Positions 9,493 to 16,894 of a DNA stretch of 64,000 bases are shown piece after piece. Position 1 is the first letter of the stretch. The number at the start of each line of letters is the position of its first letter. The notes beneath the pieces were generated by a model. It searched no databases. It saw nothing but the letters and a program-made list of their open reading frames with translations, and was not told the DNA's origin. This DNA is from Nonomuraea guangzhouensis (GTDB lineage: Bacteria; Actinomycetota; Actinomycetes; Streptosporangiales; Streptosporangiaceae), in NCBI RefSeq assembly GCF_019396345.1, contig NZ_JAHKRM010000018.1, positions 62,001-126,000 of the forward strand, given 5' to 3'. The position numbers and the translations under genes were made by a program.

Positions 9493-9508
9493 GCCCACCA
9501 CCGTAGCG

Positions 9509-9548
9509 GATCTTGCCAAAATTGCAAAAATGCCGTTTTGGCAAGATC
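9509..9548. promoter_or_regulatory. TetR operator: 13-bp perfect inverted repeat
   Basis: GATCTTGCCAAAA at 9509-9521 is matched exactly by its reverse complement at 9536-9548, with a 14-base spacer. It lies 16 bases upstream of the TetR start and 122 bases upstream of the divergent expansin gene. It is the best candidate binding site for the TetR protein and could control both directions. Confidence 0.8.
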
Positions 9549-9670
9549 TTCCAGCGGCAATGAAAGTTTCACGGATTTTGGGGTGTTTGCCCAGCTCACC
9601 CGCGTCTCTGCTTGACCGGTCGGCGCTCTGCGGGGAGGTTCGTGTCGAACCTTTCTGCCTTGGGAGTCCG

Positions 9671-10960
9671 ATGAGTCGCCGGTTACTCGCCATCCTGCTT
9701 CCCGGTCTGCTGCTCGCGCTGTGCGCCCTGGTGCCCTTGACGGAACAGTCCGCCGGCGCGGTCAGCGACCCGCCCGGCCCCGTGACGGGCAACGCCACCT
9801 ACTTCGACGGGCTCGGCACGCCGTACGGTGGCTGCGGAGTGCCCCAGGCGAACATCGACTCGCAGGACTTCGTCGCGCTCAACGTCTACAACACGCCCGG
9901 CGACTACACCTTCTACCCCCGGCCGTTGACGGGAGCCAACCTCAGCAAGGCCGGGCTGTGGAACAACGGCCTCAACTGCGGCCGCTACATTCAGGTGGAG
10001 GTCGCCGATTTCTGTACGGGCACCAATGACGGCGCGCAGAATCAGCCGTTCTGCCGCAACGGCTCCTGGGTCGCCGATGCCTACAACGGCGCGAAGCTGA
10101 CCATGCTGGTCGCCGACAGTTGCGGCGACTCCAACGCCTGGTGCCGCGACGATCCGTACCATCTGGACCTGGCCAAGGACTCACTCAACCGGTTCGTGAA
10201 GAACGGCGCCGCGGTCGGGGACATGTATCCCGGTCATTGGAACAACCGACACCTGACCTGGTCGTTCGTCCCCGCGCCCGGCTACAGCGGCGACATCAAC
10301 ATCGGGTTCCTGCAGTCCGCCCAGGTCTGGTGGCCCGCCATCTCCGTCTCGCACCTGGCCAACGGCATTCACGGCGTCGAGTACTTCGCCAACGGCGCGT
10401 GGCAGACCGCCCAGATGAACAGCGACATGGGCCAGTCCTACGTCATCGGCGGGACCACGTCGGGCGGCAGCCAGTACCAGATCCGGGTGCGAGACGTCAC
10501 CGACACGCTGATCAACGGCGGACGCGTGTACAGCTTCACGCTTCCGTCCACCTGCAACCCGCAATGCGGCACGCCCTACACCAAGGTCGGCTACACCACC
10601 TCGACCGGCCCGACCGCCACGCCCACACCGACTCCCACGCCGACCCCCACGGGCGGCACCGGTGTCTCCTGCGGCGTGAACTACCAGGTCGCCAACGCCT
10701 GGCAGGGTGGCTTCACGACCAACGTCACCGTGCGGAACACGGGGACCGCGACCTGGAACAACTGGACGATCATGTGGACCATGCCGTCCGGCGTGACCTT
10801 GACCAGCGCCTGGAGCTCCACGATCACGCCGTCGGGCACCACCTGGACGATCAAGGCGCCGAGCTGGGCCACGAGCCTGGCGCCTGGCGCGTCGGCCACC
10901 TTCGGCTTCCAGGCCAACGGCCCGTCCACGCCCGGCCCGGCCAATATCACCTGCTCATAA
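9671..10960 (+). CDS. Secreted bacterial expansin with CBM2
   Basis: A 429-aa exported protein. The start at 9671 has GGGAG about 6 bases upstream and opens a signal peptide ending near SAGA (about residue 31). Residues about 35-190 form a double-psi beta-barrel like expansin D1 / GH45 (GNATYFDGLGTPYGGCG, LNCGRYIQVEV, VADSCGD, the final HLDLA). Residues about 200-310 form the expansin D2 sandwich (YSGDINIGFL, WWPAISVSH, GVEYFANGAW, YQIRVRDV). A Thr-Pro linker (TPTPTPTPTP) leads to a C-terminal CBM2 (about 330-429, SCGVNYQVANAWQGGF, NNWTIMW, GFQANG) with its Cys pair. Expansins loosen cellulose without hydrolysis. It is convergent with the FAD oxidase, with 5 bases between stops. Confidence 0.88.
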   Translation: MSRRLLAILLPGLLLALCALVPLTEQSAGAVSDPPGPVTGNATYFDGLGTPYGGCGVPQANIDSQDFVALNVYNTPGDYTFYPRPLTGANLSKAGLWNNGLNCGRYIQVEVADFCTGTNDGAQNQPFCRNGSWVADAYNGAKLTMLVADSCGDSNAWCRDDPYHLDLAKDSLNRFVKNGAAVGDMYPGHWNNRHLTWSFVPAPGYSGDINIGFLQSAQVWWPAISVSHLANGIHGVEYFANGAWQTAQMNSDMGQSYVIGGTTSGGSQYQIRVRDVTDTLINGGRVYSFTLPSTCNPQCGTPYTKVGYTTSTGPTATPTPTPTPTPTGGTGVSCGVNYQVANAWQGGFTTNVTVRNTGTATWNNWTIMWTMPSGVTLTSAWSSTITPSGTTWTIKAPSWATSLAPGASATFGFQANGPSTPGPANITCS

Positions 10961-10965
10961 AGGGC

Positions 10966-12099
10966 TCAGCTCGTGGTCATGAGGGTCAGGCTTTCGTCCT
11001 TCACGGATGGCGCGATGTCGCGGGTGACGCGGTAAGGGGCGAGGTCGGGCCCGTCGCCGTTGGTGATCTCCTGAGCCACGAGGCGGCCGAGTTCGGGGGC
11101 GAGGTTGACGCCGCTGTGGGTGACCAGGTGATAGAGGCCGGGGGCGTCGGGGTGCGTGCCCGCCAGCGGCAGGCCGTCCGCCGGCACCGGCCGGACGCCG
11201 AGACGGACGCCGGCCAGCCGGGCGGTGCGCAGCGCGGGCAGGATCCGCTGGCCGCCGGCGTGCAGCCGCTCCGCCAGGGCGTCGTCGTCCTGGCCGGAGA
11301 GCAGCGCGTCGACGGGCCAGGAGATGGAGCAGATCCGGTCTCCGGGGGCGGGGCGCAGGTCCACCTGGGGCGTGGCCAGGATCGCGTCGAGCCGGAGTCC
11401 GGGGATGGGGGTGCTCTCCCCCACCAGCCCGGGGATCCGGGTCATGGGGAGGTCGGTGCCGGCGAGCGCCGCGATGCGGTCGGCGTCCGGGCCGGTGCAG
11501 TTGACCACCCAGTCGGCTTCCCAGCGTCGGGTACCGGTCTCGACGCCGGTGACGGTGTCGCCGCTGCGGATCAGCGCGTCCGCCCGCAGGCCGTACCTGA
11601 TGTCGGCGCCGAGCGTGGCGGCGCGATCGAGCAGGCGCTGGACGAAGAGCGGGGCGTCGTACCAGGCGCTCTGGTCGTGGACGACGAGTTCGCTCGCCGT
11701 ACAGGCCGCGGGGTCGACGGCGGGGGCGAGTTCGCGCAGCTCGGACGGTTCGGCGATGCGGCAGGCGTGTCCCCAGGATTTGAGGCGGACGGCCCGTTCC
11801 CTGAGCCCTCGCTGGCTCTCCTCGCTGTCACCCCACTGGATGGCCGGCATGGGGTGCCACCACGACGGGCCCTCCAGCTCCTCGGCCAGCGTGGCGTGCA
11901 GGGCGGCGCTGGCGCGGTTCAGCTCGAAGTAGGTGCGCGGGGTCTTCAGATGGGTGACGTCCATGGAGAAGGTCGCGCTGGAGGTCCCCCCGGCGGGGCC
12001 GCCGGCTTCGATGACGACGACCTCAGCGCCTGCGACGGCCAGGTGGTAGGCGACGGAGGCACCGAGCACTCCGGCGCCGAGAACGATGACGCGGGACAC
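10966..12099 (-). CDS. FAD-dependent amino-acid/amine oxidase (DAO family)
   Basis: A 377-aa flavoprotein of the DAO fold. The N-terminus VIVLGAGVLGASVAYHLA is a GxGxxG dinucleotide-binding motif, followed by VVVIEAGGPAGGTSSA. The C-terminal part carries GVRPVPADGLPLAGTHPDAPGL-type FAD contacts and LVTHSGVNLAPELGRLVA, as in D-amino acid, glycine and sarcosine oxidases. The GTG start at 12099 has AAGGAAAG upstream. It lies 21 bases after the ABC ATPase gene, so it is probably the last gene of the importer operon and acts on the imported amino acid. The exact substrate is not readable. Confidence 0.85.
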   Translation of the reverse strand: MSRVIVLGAGVLGASVAYHLAVAGAEVVVIEAGGPAGGTSSATFSMDVTHLKTPRTYFELNRASAALHATLAEELEGPSWWHPMPAIQWGDSEESQRGLRERAVRLKSWGHACRIAEPSELRELAPAVDPAACTASELVVHDQSAWYDAPLFVQRLLDRAATLGADIRYGLRADALIRSGDTVTGVETGTRRWEADWVVNCTGPDADRIAALAGTDLPMTRIPGLVGESTPIPGLRLDAILATPQVDLRPAPGDRICSISWPVDALLSGQDDDALAERLHAGGQRILPALRTARLAGVRLGVRPVPADGLPLAGTHPDAPGLYHLVTHSGVNLAPELGRLVAQEITNGDGPDLAPYRVTRDIAPSVKDESLTLMTTS

Positions 12100-12120
12100 G
12101 TGGATATCTTTCCTTCGGGG

Positions 12121-12885
12121 TCAGAGAACCTTGCTGAGGAATGCCCGGGTGCGCTCGTGCCGGGGTTCGCCGAGCACGGCGCCGGGTGGCCCGGATTCCA
12201 CGACGACCCCGTTGTCCATGAAGACGATGGAGTCGCACACCTCGCGGGCGAATCCCATCTCATGGGTGACGATGATCATCGTCATGCCGTCCGCACGCAC
12301 CAGGTCACGCATGACGTCCAGGACCTCGCCCACGAGCTCGGGGTCGAGGGCCGACGTCGGCTCGTCGAACAGCATGAGACCGGGCCGCATCGCCAGGGCC
12401 CGGGCGATGGCGACGCGCTGCTGCTGGCCGCCGGAGAGCTGGTCGGGGCGGCTGTGCGCCTTGTCGGCCAGTCCCACCCTGGCCAGCAGGGCGTGGGCGC
12501 GCTCGCGTACCTCCGCCTTCGGCTCCCGCTTGGCCATGATCGGCGCCATCATGATGTTCTCGAGCGCGGTCATGTGCGGGAAGAGGTTGAAGCGCTGGAA
12601 GACCATCCCGATGTCCACCCGCTGGGCGGCGATCGCCTTGTCCGGCAGTTCGTAGACCTTTCCACCGCGCTCCTCGTAGCCGATCAGCCGGTCGCGGAAG
12701 TAGAGGCGGCCGGCGTCGATGCGTTCGAGGTGGTTGATGCAGCGCAGGAAGGTGGACTTGCCGGACCCCGAGGGGCCGATCAGGGCCAGCACCTCTCCCT
12801 CCGCGACCTCCAGGTCGATGCCTTTGAGCACGTCGAGCGTGCCGAAACGCTTGTGCACGCCTTCCGCGCGGATGAGGGTCTTCAT
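12121..12885 (-). CDS. Polar amino acid ABC transporter ATPase
   Basis: A 254-aa ABC ATPase of the GlnQ/HisP group. Walker A is GPSGSGKST, the signature is LSGGQQQRVAIARAL, Walker B is LMLFDEPTSALD, and the switch His is in IIVTHE. The start ATG at 12885 overlaps the permease stop as ATGA. It drives uptake through the permease encoded just upstream. A short insertion after the Q-loop region (YEERGGKVYELPDKA) is seen in some amino-acid importers of actinomycetes. Confidence 0.92.
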   Translation of the reverse strand: MKTLIRAEGVHKRFGTLDVLKGIDLEVAEGEVLALIGPSGSGKSTFLRCINHLERIDAGRLYFRDRLIGYEERGGKVYELPDKAIAAQRVDIGMVFQRFNLFPHMTALENIMMAPIMAKREPKAEVRERAHALLARVGLADKAHSRPDQLSGGQQQRVAIARALAMRPGLMLFDEPTSALDPELVGEVLDVMRDLVRADGMTMIIVTHEMGFAREVCDSIVFMDNGVVVESGPPGAVLGEPRHERTRAFLSKVL

Positions 12886-13733
12886 CGGCTGAACCTGCGT
12901 TCGATGTAGTGCTGCCCGGCGTTCAGGACGGTCGTGGCCACGAGGTACCAGAAGCAGGCCACCGTGAGCAGGGGGACCTGCTGGAAGTTCCTGGAGTAGA
13001 TGCCCTGGATCGAGGTCAGGAGCTCTGGTACGGCGATGGCGAAGACGAGGGAGGTGGTCTTGAGCATGGAGACCACCTGGTTGCCCGTCGGCGGGATGAT
13101 GACCCGCATGGCCTGCGGAAGAATGATCTTCCGCAGGGTCTGGAACCGGGTGAGTCCCAGGGCGTGGGCCGCCTCCGTCTGGCCGGGGTCGACGGAGGCG
13201 ATGCCGGCCCGCACAATCTCGCCCATGTAGGCCGCCTCGTGCAGGCCGAGGCCCAGCACCGCCGCGGTGAGCTGGGTGATGATCATGTTGGTGTCGAACT
13301 GCACGAACGTCGGCCCCCAGGGCACACCGAGTCCGATCGTCGGCACCACCGCGGACAGGAAGTACCAGAACAACAGCTGCACCAGCAGCGGCACCCCGCG
13401 GAAGATCCAGATGTAGAACCCGCTCAGCGCCGCCAGCAGGGGGTTGGGCGACATGCGCAGCACGGCGAGGACGACTCCGCCCGCGACGCCGACGACCATG
13501 GCGAGCACCGTGAGCAGCAGCGTGGTGGCCAGCCCGCTCAGGACCGCGGGAGAGAAGAGGTACTCGCCGACCACCTCCCACTGCATGCGCGGGTTGGCCA
13601 CCCACCCCTGCAGCAGGAAGATCGCCACGAAGCCGAGGACGGCCGCGCCCACCCAACGCCCCGGATGACGGAGCGGGACGGCCTGGATCTGCGCCTTCGC
13701 GGCCGGTTGTGCGGTCTGCCGGGCCGTGGTCAC
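12882..13733 (-). CDS. Polar amino acid ABC transporter permease
   Basis: A 283-aa membrane protein of the HisM/GlnP type with about five to six membrane segments. The EAA loop is read as EAAHALGLTRFQTLRKIILPQA, with YIWIFRGVPLLVQLLF earlier in the domain. The GTG start at 13733 overlaps the stop of the binding-protein gene (GTGA). Only one permease is present, so the channel is probably a homodimer. The operon order is binding protein, permease, ATPase, oxidase. Confidence 0.92.
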   Translation of the reverse strand: MTTARQTAQPAAKAQIQAVPLRHPGRWVGAAVLGFVAIFLLQGWVANPRMQWEVVGEYLFSPAVLSGLATTLLLTVLAMVVGVAGGVVLAVLRMSPNPLLAALSGFYIWIFRGVPLLVQLLFWYFLSAVVPTIGLGVPWGPTFVQFDTNMIITQLTAAVLGLGLHEAAYMGEIVRAGIASVDPGQTEAAHALGLTRFQTLRKIILPQAMRVIIPPTGNQVVSMLKTTSLVFAIAVPELLTSIQGIYSRNFQQVPLLTVACFWYLVATTVLNAGQHYIERRFSR

Positions 13734-14617
13734 GACCCGCCGCCGTTGATCGCGGCCTTGTCCAGGGCGCCCGAGTCCATCTTCCACTTGGCCAGGATCT
13801 TGGCGTAGGAGCCGTTGTCCATCAGCTTCTGCAGCGCCTGCTGCACGGCCTTGGCCAGGTTCTGGTCTTCCTTGTTGACGAGGATCCCGTACGGGAGGAA
13901 GCGGTAAGGCTCGCCCACCTGCTTCATCCGGCCACTGGACTGGTTGGCCTGGTAGCTGATGGTGGGCGTGCCGCCGATGAAGGCGTTGGCCCGGCCGGTG
14001 GAGACGGCCTGCAGACAACCGACCGTGTCGGGGAACACCAGCACCTTGACCGCGGGCTTGCCCGCCGCCGTGCACTTCTTGTTCTGCTGCTCGGCGTCGT
14101 CGGCCTGGGCGGTGCCCTGCTCGACGGCCGCCGTCTTTCCGCAGAGATCTTCGAGCGACTTGATCGCCTGAGCGTCCTTGTCCTGGACCAGCAGCGAACT
14201 GCTGGTCTTGAAGTAGTCGACGAAGGTGACCTTCTCCTGGCGTTCCGGCTTGTCGAGCATCGCCTGGATGGCCAGGTCATAGCGGCGTGCCTGCACACCG
14301 GCGATGAGGCTGTCGAAGCTGGCCTGGCTGAACGTCACCTCGACGCCCAGCACCTGGCCGACGGCCTTCATCAGCTCGGGTTCCACACCGATGACCGACT
14401 TGTTGTCGGTGTCGAGGAAGACCAGCGGTGGGTAGTTGTGGCCCGCCGCGACGTTGAGCGTGCCACCTTTCTTGATCTTGTCGGGCAGAAGATCGTGGAG
14501 CTCTTGACTCTTCTGCTGCGCCGGGGCGGCCGCCTGGGAGGCGCCACCTCCGGAGCAAGCGGTCAGGGACAGGAGTCCCGCCAGGCCGAATGCGGCGGCT
14601 GCTTGGGTGAACCGCAT
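13730..14617 (-). CDS. Amino acid ABC transporter substrate-binding lipoprotein
   Basis: A 295-aa family 3 solute-binding protein. The signal peptide ends in the lipobox LTAC, so it should be a membrane-anchored lipoprotein. SBP_bac_3 features are NVAAGHNYPPLVFLD, IGVEPELMKAVGQVLGVEV, FDSLIAGVQARRYDLAIQAM and the C-terminal GSYAKILAKWKM. The ATG at 14617 is preferred to the GTG at 14629, which would sit directly on the AGAGGGGG ribosome binding site. It is the first gene of the importer operon and is divergent from a LysR gene. Confidence 0.9.
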   Translation of the reverse strand: MRFTQAAAAFGLAGLLSLTACSGGGASQAAAPAQQKSQELHDLLPDKIKKGGTLNVAAGHNYPPLVFLDTDNKSVIGVEPELMKAVGQVLGVEVTFSQASFDSLIAGVQARRYDLAIQAMLDKPERQEKVTFVDYFKTSSSLLVQDKDAQAIKSLEDLCGKTAAVEQGTAQADDAEQQNKKCTAAGKPAVKVLVFPDTVGCLQAVSTGRANAFIGGTPTISYQANQSSGRMKQVGEPYRFLPYGILVNKEDQNLAKAVQQALQKLMDNGSYAKILAKWKMDSGALDKAAINGGGS

Positions 14618-14838
14618 CGAGCAGGACACCCCCTCTCGGGCTTAGTGTGACGTTCCGTAAACACCAATATTGGGGGTCCGTTTAGATACGGCAAGGTGAG
14701 CGAGCATGCGCGTTCGTGCACATACTGTTCAGTCTTGCTTATCCTTTTTCTTGGCCTCACCAGCTGGTCGGCCCAGTTAGTCGATCCATCCGCTGCAACC
14801 TATGGTGATGCAAGTCGCCGGACTGTTAAGTTGGACCG
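14618..14838. promoter_or_regulatory. Divergent promoter region between importer operon and lysR
   Basis: This 221-base gap separates two outward-facing genes and is clearly more AT-rich than its surroundings at 14650-14700 and 14730-14830. It contains ACACCAATATTGGGGGT (around 14659-14675), an imperfect palindrome with an AT core of the kind LysR regulators bind. The exact operator cannot be fixed by eye. Confidence 0.45.
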
Positions 14839-15765
14839 ATGCTCACCCCGGTCCAGTTGCAGGCCATCCGTGAAGTGGTCGCCACCGGTTCGCTCAGGAC
14901 CGCCGCCAAGCGCCTCGGATTCACCCCGTCGGCGATCTCGCAGCAGGTCTCCTCGCTGGAGCGGACCCTGGGCGTCCAGCTGTTCGAACGCCTGCCGCGC
15001 AGCATCCGGCCCACCGCGGCGGGGGCCGAGCTGGCCCGCAAGGCCGCCAGGCTGCTGGCCGATCTCGAGGCGGCGGAGGAGGAGATGCGTTCCTTCGCCG
15101 GCGCCCACCGGGGCAGACTGCGGCTCGGCAGCTTCTGGTCCGCCGGATTCCGGCTGGTGCCCGCCGTACTCGCCGAGTTTCTCCGCGACCGCCCCAACGT
15201 GGACATCCGCTACGAGGAAGGCGATCCGCACGGGACCATTCCGGCGGTGAACGAGGGGCGGCTCGACCTGGCCGTGGTCTTCGAGTACGGCATGGTGCCG
15301 CACAACTGGCCGAAGGACCTGACCATGACGTTGATCATGGAGGAGCCGCTCTACGTGCTCGTGCCGACCGGCCATCGGCTGGCCGCCCGCAAGCGCATCC
15401 AGTTCGGCGAGCTGTCCGCCGAACGATGGATCTCCTACACCGAGGGGATGGACGCCTCGCTCAACCTGTCACACATCTGCGCGGCCAGCGGCTTCGACCC
15501 CGACGTGCTGTTCCGTACCAACGACTACAACCTGCCCTTCGAGCTCGTCCGCAAAGGGCTGGGGGTGGCGATCGTGCCGGAGCTGGCGATGATCGAGTCG
15601 CACGACGTGTGCGTGTTCCGGCTCGGCGACGCCGCCCACATTCGCCGGGTCTACACCGTGTGCCGCGCCACCGACCCGAACCCCCTGCTCGCCCACACGA
15701 CGAACATGCTCATCAGCGCCGCCGAACTCCTGCACCGGCGCACGGACCTCCCCGTCGCCGTGTAA
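14839..15765 (+). CDS. LysR-family transcriptional regulator
   Basis: A 308-aa LysR-type regulator. The N-terminal winged HTH is typical (LQAIREVVATGSLRTAAKRL, then TPSAISQQVSSLE), followed by a periplasmic-binding-like effector domain from about residue 90 (GRLRLGSFWSAGFRLVPAVL). It is transcribed away from the amino-acid importer operon and is its likely regulator, sensing the amino acid or a metabolite of it. It is convergent with the small gene ending at 15780, 14 bases away. Confidence 0.9.
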   Translation: MLTPVQLQAIREVVATGSLRTAAKRLGFTPSAISQQVSSLERTLGVQLFERLPRSIRPTAAGAELARKAARLLADLEAAEEEMRSFAGAHRGRLRLGSFWSAGFRLVPAVLAEFLRDRPNVDIRYEEGDPHGTIPAVNEGRLDLAVVFEYGMVPHNWPKDLTMTLIMEEPLYVLVPTGHRLAARKRIQFGELSAERWISYTEGMDASLNLSHICAASGFDPDVLFRTNDYNLPFELVRKGLGVAIVPELAMIESHDVCVFRLGDAAHIRRVYTVCRATDPNPLLAHTTNMLISAAELLHRRTDLPVAV

Positions 15766-15779
15766 GCCCTTTCAACAGA

Positions 15780-16334
15780 TCACTCCGGCTCGGCGTGCAG
15801 CCGGCGGAAGTCGTCCAGGCTCCGGCGGTAGAAGGCGAGGTCGCTCTCCAGCTTCCGCCTGGTCAGCCGGTCGGGCTCGGCCTCGGCCACCGACCTGCCC
15901 GACTCGGTCCAGCAGGCGTCGGGGGGCAGCTCGGCCGCGCCCGGAGGGAAGAACTTCAGCGCCTCTTCCAGGGCACTCTCGGCGAAGCGCCAGTCGGTTT
16001 CGACGTTCTCGTAGCTGTGGTCGCCGGACGGATCGGCGGCGTGGAAGAGCGCGCCCTCCAGTGCCCTGCTCGTGTACGTCGCGGCGATGAGGATCCACTG
16101 ACCGGGGTCGATCAGCTCGGAGAGCCCGGAACCGAAGATCGCGTCCTGCTCCCGCGCGCCGATCTCGGCCTCGTAAGGGACGAGGACCTCCAGAGCGCCG
16201 AGGCTCACCACGATCCCGTCCGGTTGCCGCGCGAGCGTCGCCTGCCGCGACGCCCCAGGATCGCCGTCGTGGGCCACCAGGTCGAGGTAGACGTACGCCT
16301 CCACCAGCGAACGGCCCAGGCCGCGATCAGGCAT
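15780..16334 (-). CDS. Small acidic protein, paralog of its upstream neighbour; possible immunity
   Basis: A 184-aa cytoplasmic protein with no signal peptide. It shares a plan with the 174-aa product just upstream: an N-terminal AYVYLDLVAHDGDP, a mid-region DPGQWILIAA, then ALEEALKFFPPGAAELPPDACW and a helical end rich in Glu and Arg. Its ATG overlaps the upstream stop by 8 bases, so the pair is co-translated. Both follow the 3483-aa giant gene on the same strand, the place where immunity or adaptor genes normally sit. It lacks the Cys pairs of its paralog. No named family was recognised. Confidence 0.7.
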   Translation of the reverse strand: MPDRGLGRSLVEAYVYLDLVAHDGDPGASRQATLARQPDGIVVSLGALEVLVPYEAEIGAREQDAIFGSGLSELIDPGQWILIAATYTSRALEGALFHAADPSGDHSYENVETDWRFAESALEEALKFFPPGAAELPPDACWTESGRSVAEAEPDRLTRRKLESDLAFYRRSLDDFRRLHAEPE

Positions 16335-16851
16335 GCCCGGCCGCCAGGTCCTGGTAGGTGTCCTTGACGACCAGCAGCCGGTCGAGCTCGAACCTGCCGG
16401 GCTCCTCCTCCCGCATTTGCTGCCCGCGCTCCGACCAGAACCCGTCGTCGGGCACGGCGTCCGCGCCGGGCGGCGCGAACTTGATGACCTCCTCCACGGC
16501 CGCGGTCGCGACCCGCAGCGCCCGCCGGGCCTCGGCCTGGTCGTCCACGGGTACGTTGCCCGCGCTCAGGTCGGCCACCCACAGCCACTCACCCGCGTCG
16601 AGCAGCTCCGACGGCTCCGGCCCGCCGAACGTCGGGTAGCCCGTGGGCATCACCGGCCGCTCGGGCAGCCCGAACAGGTATTCTCGCGCGGTCCCGCACT
16701 CCTCGCAGGTGCCCGCGTAGCGGTTGACCAGCTCGCCCTCGACGCTGGTCAGCCCACTGTGCCAGGTCGTCTCCACCGACCCGCACGCGCACGGGTGCAG
16801 GTCGAGGTAGAGATGCGCCTCGTCCCGCGTGCGCGCCACCGCGAATGCCAT
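16327..16851 (-). CDS. Small Cys-pair protein downstream of the giant gene; possible immunity
   Basis: A 174-aa protein beginning MAFAVARTRDEAHLYLDLHP. CACG (about residues 22-25) and CEECG (about 48-52) could form a zinc site. The second half (WLWVADLSAGN, EEVIKFAPPGADAVPDDGFW) matches the next gene, so the two are duplicates. AAGGA lies 7 bases before the ATG at 16851. The gene starts 43 bases after the stop of the giant gene. Its position suggests an immunity or accessory role; this is inference only. Confidence 0.72.
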   Translation of the reverse strand: MAFAVARTRDEAHLYLDLHPCACGSVETTWHSGLTSVEGELVNRYAGTCEECGTAREYLFGLPERPVMPTGYPTFGGPEPSELLDAGEWLWVADLSAGNVPVDDQAEARRALRVATAAVEEVIKFAPPGADAVPDDGFWSERGQQMREEEPGRFELDRLLVVKDTYQDLAAGHA

Positions 16852-16894
16852 ATCCGTCCTTTCCTCGACAGTCCATCATGCCGGAACGCGGCCC

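Noticed and set aside
9532..9670. Upstream in-frame extension of the expansin frame
   Set aside because: It crosses the TetR operator and would bury the signal peptide; GGGAG before 9671 sets the start.
10120..12909. 929-codon plus-strand open frame
   Set aside because: It crosses the expansin gene out of frame and then runs antisense to the oxidase and ABC ATPase; its composition is Arg/Gly/Asp-rich shadow.
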